NCBI GenBank assembly: GCA_029948255.1
Contig: JALIZF010001940.1
Span: forward strand, 1,357,501 to 1,421,500
Length of the DNA: 64,000 nt
Direction: 5' to 3'
Source of the DNA: Telmatactis stephensoni
Lineage: Eukaryota > Cnidaria > Anthozoa > Actiniaria > Isophelliidae
The first letter of the stretch is position 1. Every line of letters starts with the position of its first letter. The notes beneath the pieces were generated by a model. It saw only the letters and a list, made by a program, of their open reading frames with translations. It was not told the origin of the DNA and did no database searches. Below are positions 61,001-64,000 of the stretch, piece after piece. The position numbers and the translations under genes are program-made.

Positions 61001-62741
61001 ATCAGATTGCAAGATTTTAGTCAAATGTTGTAAAAACTTAAATAAAGTTACTATATTATTATTATAATATTATAATTCATAAACTATATTTCTTCCCCAT
61101 TTACTTGAATACAAACTTTAACGCCTTTCTATGATAAGTTACTATCTACCTCTACGCTTAATAAAACTTCTTTTAGGTGCTTCCGGTGGTTTAGGTGGAA
61201 CAGGAACTTCCGGTTTATCATATTCCTCATCCACGTTTGAAACTTCCGGTAAATCACTTGGACTTGGTATGCGCGGTAACTCGTGCTCAAACTCAACGAT
61301 ATGTGGCATAAGAAAATACGTGCATCCCATATAGTTCATGCATGGGTGTACCGGTGTCTCTGGGGTATCGGGTACTGTCGGGACAGTACCCGGTGTGATG
61401 GGAGTCTCCGGAGTTACCGGAGAATCCGGTGTTCGAGGACTTTCAGGTGTGACCGGGGTCTTTGGAGTCTTTGGAGTTTTGGGAGTTTCTTTGGTCTCTT
61501 TAGTCTCGGGTGTCTCCGGTGTTTGTAGGGAACTCGGAGTGTCCGGGACATTCGGAATTTGAGGGTGGATCCCGGATGACTGAGGACGAGCATGGACGAT
61601 GTCTAAGGTGACGGAAACACGGAGCTTTAAACTAAGACCAAGACACCCATGTGAAATCCATTATTCATTGTTTTATAAATTTTAAGCAGCAGAATTGGCT
61701 TAGTTATTTAGGCACACACAGCTTTTTAATCGATCTCAAAGTAGACGCTGTCGGTTATACGCGTTCCCTCCAGCCCTGCGTCTTTCTTTTGACTTGTTCT
61801 TTCGTCGCCATCTTGTTTGTATAACCGAGGAACGAAGGACGGAAGGAGAAAAAAGCTTATTGACGTACCGTCCACCCCTTGCAGATCAATCATCACTGGA
61901 CACGGACACTGATTATGCAGCTTACTTTTCTTATTGCATTCATTTGGCAGCTCATTATTGGTGTTACCTCTTGATACCATATCGTCTTTGATGTGATTTC
62001 CTGCCTCTCATTATAGCATCAAATTTATACTATCAATCAATAGCATTTTAATGCTGCAAGCGTATCTAAGGGTGATTTGACATGGGGGAATTGGTCCAGG
62101 GCTGAGTTCGACACAGACAGAAGACTTTTTACATGCGTCCTCTCTACCAATCCGACATGGAGGTATTTCATTCCGGGCTGATACTTTTCCGTGGCGATCT
62201 TAGCCCGTGGAGAAATCATCTATGTCAACGCACTCAAAGTTATTTTAACTTTTATTCTGTCTTCCTCGTACGTCACACGCCCTCGGAACCCTGGGGTATT
62301 ATTCTTTATCACAAACCATAGAAAATACAGCCAATCAGAAGACAGGAAAGCCGTTGTATATTCGGCGGTATTCAACTGTCTCTTCCCATGTGGCATTGCG
62401 GTAATTGGTTGTATTTTCTATGGTGTGGTATAAAATAGTTATACAATGGTTTCTCGTAGAATACCGTGGATATCCCACTCGTCACTTGTATTTTCTTTGT
62501 ATATGCTAGAAAATACAAGTGGCTCGGGGGATATTTCACGGAATTCCACTCGAAACCATTGTATACCTACTATATAACTCGTTTCTCGCTTTCCAGTTCT
62601 CGTTTAAAATAAGAATAATATAAAAGCAGCAAAGAACGAGTAAATGAATAATACCCATTTATTCAGATCTAATTAATTCAACTTACCGGACGAAACAATG
62701 GCAATAAGGACCAATAAGAATAGAGATCTTAACTGATGCAT
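54825..62741 (-). CDS. Secreted modular Thr-Pro / Gly-Met repeat protein (gene 5)
   Basis: I do not recognise a family. Minus-strand coding exons: 62741-62687, 62000-61869, 61602-61150, 60567-60550, 60180-60142, 58733-58656, 58159-58127, 56686-56354, 55588-55367 and 55009-54825, about 515 aa. The leader MHQLRSLFLLVLIAIVSS is a clear signal peptide. Next come a module with four cysteines (NECNKKSK, QCPCP), a block of Thr-Pro repeats (TPETPETKETKETPKTPKTP) closing in CMNYMGC, an acidic/Pro segment (DLPEVSNVDEEYDKPEVP), and micro-exons with basic residues (KRSFIKRR, GLARSI, HKAKKQG, ARRTSTSKKSG). Then come Gly-Met repeats (GGM, GGGM units) over three exons and a Lys-rich tail ending KKPSKH. All eight internal exons are phase 1-1. 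The composition suggests an extracellular matrix, adhesive or mineral-associated protein; this is inference. The 132-nt second exon has a weak acceptor and is less certain. Confidence 0.78.
55367..55588 (-). CDS. Gly-Met repeat exon 2 of gene 5
   Basis: 222 nt, phase 1-1, with GMGGGMGGGMNSMGGG and GGGGMTMDNPMGGMQAMEPM. It is preceded by a strong acceptor (TCTTTTTTTTCAG) and followed by GTGAGC. Confidence 0.8.
56354..56686 (-). CDS. Gly-Met repeat exon 1 of gene 5
   Basis: 333 nt, phase 1-1. It opens GFGGGMSPMGGFGGGMEG and continues with about 14 GGM or GGGM units, six of them in a nearly identical GGMGGM run. A unique segment (FNAGTTTIGGAGGATMEGP, then APNEAGASNEG) ends it. The other two Gly-Met exons (55588-55367 and 55009-54825) share its start. 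Confidence 0.8.
56920..57235. repeat. Tandem repeat of about 145 bp in gene 5 intron
   Basis: TTCATCCAAGATGG(C/T)TG(C/T)CGTCTC followed by TTGTGACAAAGCAATTGCTGG and AGCTAGCCATGGCTA is present twice, with a third partial copy ending GATGGCTGCCGTGACGTCA. Similar GATGGCTGCCGT ends occur near 20830 (inverted context) and CAGCCATCTTGGATGA near 50375, so it is a dispersed element. Confidence 0.75.
57528..57882. repeat. Tandem duplication of about 175 bp in gene 5 intron
   Basis: TGAACACTAGATGAGAA(G/T)TTCAGTCAACAAAAC through GAGCACATGAGGGGCAATG occurs at about 57549-57703 and again at 57726-57872 with few changes, indicating a recent duplication. Confidence 0.8.
60256..60415. repeat. Tandem duplication of about 85 bp in gene 5 intron
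   Basis: GGAGGTTCCACTGTAA(A/T)GGTAAATTACAAAG then GTTTAATAGAGGGTGGTTGT then TCTAATA(G/T)AGGTGGTCACTC occurs twice in succession. Confidence 0.8.
60550..60567 (-). CDS. 18-nt micro-exon of gene 5
   Basis: TTCTTTTTTATAG, 18 exonic bases, then GTAAGT: both splice sites are near consensus. With the split codon it adds GLARSI, in phase 1-1. Confidence 0.6.
   Translation of the reverse strand, partial: VWLEA
60682..60864. mobile_element. Palindromic MITE in gene 5 intron
   Basis: ACAAATTGAAGATAGTTTTC and GAAAACTATCTTCAATTTGT are perfect complements. The arms run on through TCATGGATGACGTCA and its complement, and the short loop lies at CGAGCGCAGCGAG. Confidence 0.8.
61150..61602 (-). CDS. Thr-Pro repeat exon of gene 5
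   Basis: The largest exon of the gene (453 nt, phase 1-1). It opens DIVHARPQSSGIHPQIP, followed by about 20 Thr-Pro or Ser-Pro dipeptides in TPET, TPKT and TPVTPES units that could be O-glycosylated. After the repeats come CMNYMGC, an acidic segment, VPVPPKPPEAPKRSF and IKRR. The donor GTAGAT overlaps a possible stop (GGT AGA TAG), so an isoform ending here is possible. Confidence 0.75.
62430..62578. mobile_element. Inverted-repeat element beside the gene 5 leader exon
   Basis: TAGTTATACAATGGTTTC / GAAACCATTGTATACCTA, CCGTGGATATCCC / GGGGATATTTCACGG and CACTTGTATTTTCT / AGAAAATACAAGTG form one long imperfect hairpin, about 110 bases upstream of the 62687-62744 exon on its 3' intron side. Confidence 0.65.
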
Positions 62742-62744
62742 TTT
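62687..62744 (-). CDS. Signal-peptide exon of gene 5
   Basis: On the minus strand, TTTTTATTTCAG precedes AAA and the ATG at 62741. The 18-residue leader has a long Leu/Val/Ile core and ends SS before the split codon; donor GTAAGT type. A 5'UTR exon probably ends at 63799, where a strong donor GTGAGT is seen. Confidence 0.78.
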
Positions 62745-63798
62745 CTGAAATAAAAATCCACTGGTCAGCGATATATCTTAAGAATCAGGTTGATACTTAT
62801 TTAGATTAAATTAATTCTATGATAAGTCTTACAGTACACTAAGGTTTGATGACGGACCATACATGAAGTATCTTCCTCGGCAGCCATATTTGAAATATGT
62901 CGATCCTTGTTCGACATTAGAAATTCTTTTATAAATATTACAATTTTATAAAACCAGCAACAATAAATATACTAAAAGCAATCATTAGAGTACATTTAAA
63001 GCACAGTATGATAGTAACGTTGAGTAAACGGATGAGGAATTTCCTAAGCTTTCGAAGACTTCCAAATGACTTCTGACTCGACACTCGCGGCCATTTTGTA
63101 TTTATAGCTTACAGCTAAGAATTTCATTCAAAAGAGAACTGATCGAGGGAGGGGAGGGGGTTGACTACGAATGTAAGTCTGTTCACCATGAAATGATTTT
63201 TAAGTTCGATACCAAAATATTTCTATCAATTCTCTGCTTGTATTATATTTCGCTTTTGACGATTTCCGGCACAAACGTAACTTCATCATCTTTGTAAAAA
63301 CGTATCGCTTTTTATGATGATCTTGAAGAAAGAATCATTGGGATTAAACAAGATAAACATACAAACGAAAAGTCAGGCAATTATGAATTCGTAGCCACAG
63401 ATCAAAGTAAACGAAATTGCCACCTTTAGAAAAATAAAATTTGAGGCTATCCTTATTAATGTTTACCCTGAACTGATTTTTTTCTGTGGATGTAACTCTA
63501 AAAAATCAGGAAAAATTGAATTTAATTTGAGGTAAAAACGAAAACAATTTTAGATTTAGATCAAACATTTTAAAGTGAAGATTTCAAAATAAGGTTTTAG
63601 TTGTTATAATTGAATTCAGGATTATGCTTCGTTGAATTGTTTTAGATTTCGTTTCAGAATATGATTACTGCTGGTAAATATTATGTCTTTGTTATGTTTG
63701 TTTTTTACCTATATCGTCCAAATATATAAGTATAGACAAAACAAATCAAGTTTTAAATATACTTGAACTATATAACCAAGTAATATTGGATTACTCAC

Positions 63799-63880
63799 CT
63801 AAATTATGTGATACGCTCTTTATGGAAGTAGCCCTTCTTTTCTACACAACCTTAGGTGACTGCGATGATTCAGTTGTAAA
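63799..63880 (-). other. Candidate 5'UTR exon of gene 5
   Basis: On the minus strand, CACATAATTTAG is followed by GTGAGTAATCC, a strong donor, about 1.05 kb before the leader exon acceptor. The upstream limit is not defined. No coding frame is required of it. Confidence 0.4.
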
Positions 63881-64000
63881 AATGTATTCATTTTTCATTA
63901 GATAAACGCGCCAACCGTGTCAATCACCAAAGACTGATGACCTCACATATGATATCAGAAATTATGAACGGCTCTTGACCTCAAAATTCCTTCACTTTGC

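Overview
The window is animal (metazoan) nuclear DNA. It is AT-rich, its genes are split by GT-AG introns, and it is full of short inverted-repeat transposons, microsatellites and a tRNA-derived SINE. The repeat style and the divergent but clear ATF7IP orthologue suggest an anthozoan cnidarian, perhaps a stony coral. That placement is inference and cannot be proven from this sequence alone. Almost no gene is visible as a long ORF, so the gene models below were built by reading splice sites by eye.

Layout. Five genes can be supported. (1) 0.9-8.0 kb, plus: a secreted, basic, proline-containing protein of about 338 aa spread over 15 small coding exons. Its 3' end is interrupted by a near-perfect 1.69-kb fold-back transposon inserted at TTAA. 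(2) 12.86-18.6 kb, plus: a secreted protein of about 200 aa, prohormone-like, with an internally duplicated three-exon cassette. (3) 20.26-23.96 kb, minus: a tiny secreted precursor of about 93 aa ending in GKKR. (4) 44.37-53.86 kb, plus: the ATF7IP/MCAF1 orthologue (coiled coil, SUMO-interaction-like motif, C-terminal fibronectin type III domain), with an apparent one-base frame offset near 52.03 kb. (5) 54.8-63.8 kb, minus: a secreted modular protein of about 515 aa made of a Cys-containing module, a Thr-Pro repeat block, several micro-exons (one of 18 nt) and Gly-Met repeats. The stretch from 24 to 44 kb holds no gene I can support, only transposons and simple repeats.

The most notable thing is what genes 1, 2, 3 and 5 share. 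Each starts with an exon holding a signal peptide that ends in phase 1. After that, 27 of 28 internal coding exons are symmetric phase 1-1 cassettes, most of them 18-132 nt. Any of these can be skipped or added without breaking frame. This is the architecture of the micro-exon genes (MEGs) known from parasitic flatworms, here in an apparently unrelated animal and in proteins I do not recognise. Genes 2 and 3 converge on a pyrimidine-rich tract; genes 4 and 5 converge at 53.9-54.8 kb. The ATF7IP orthologue is an ordinary conserved nuclear gene sitting among the secreted ones.

The rest of the DNA is dominated by palindromic MITE-like elements. Several have TAA or TTA target duplications (PIF/Harbinger type), and a hairpin family has four copies.
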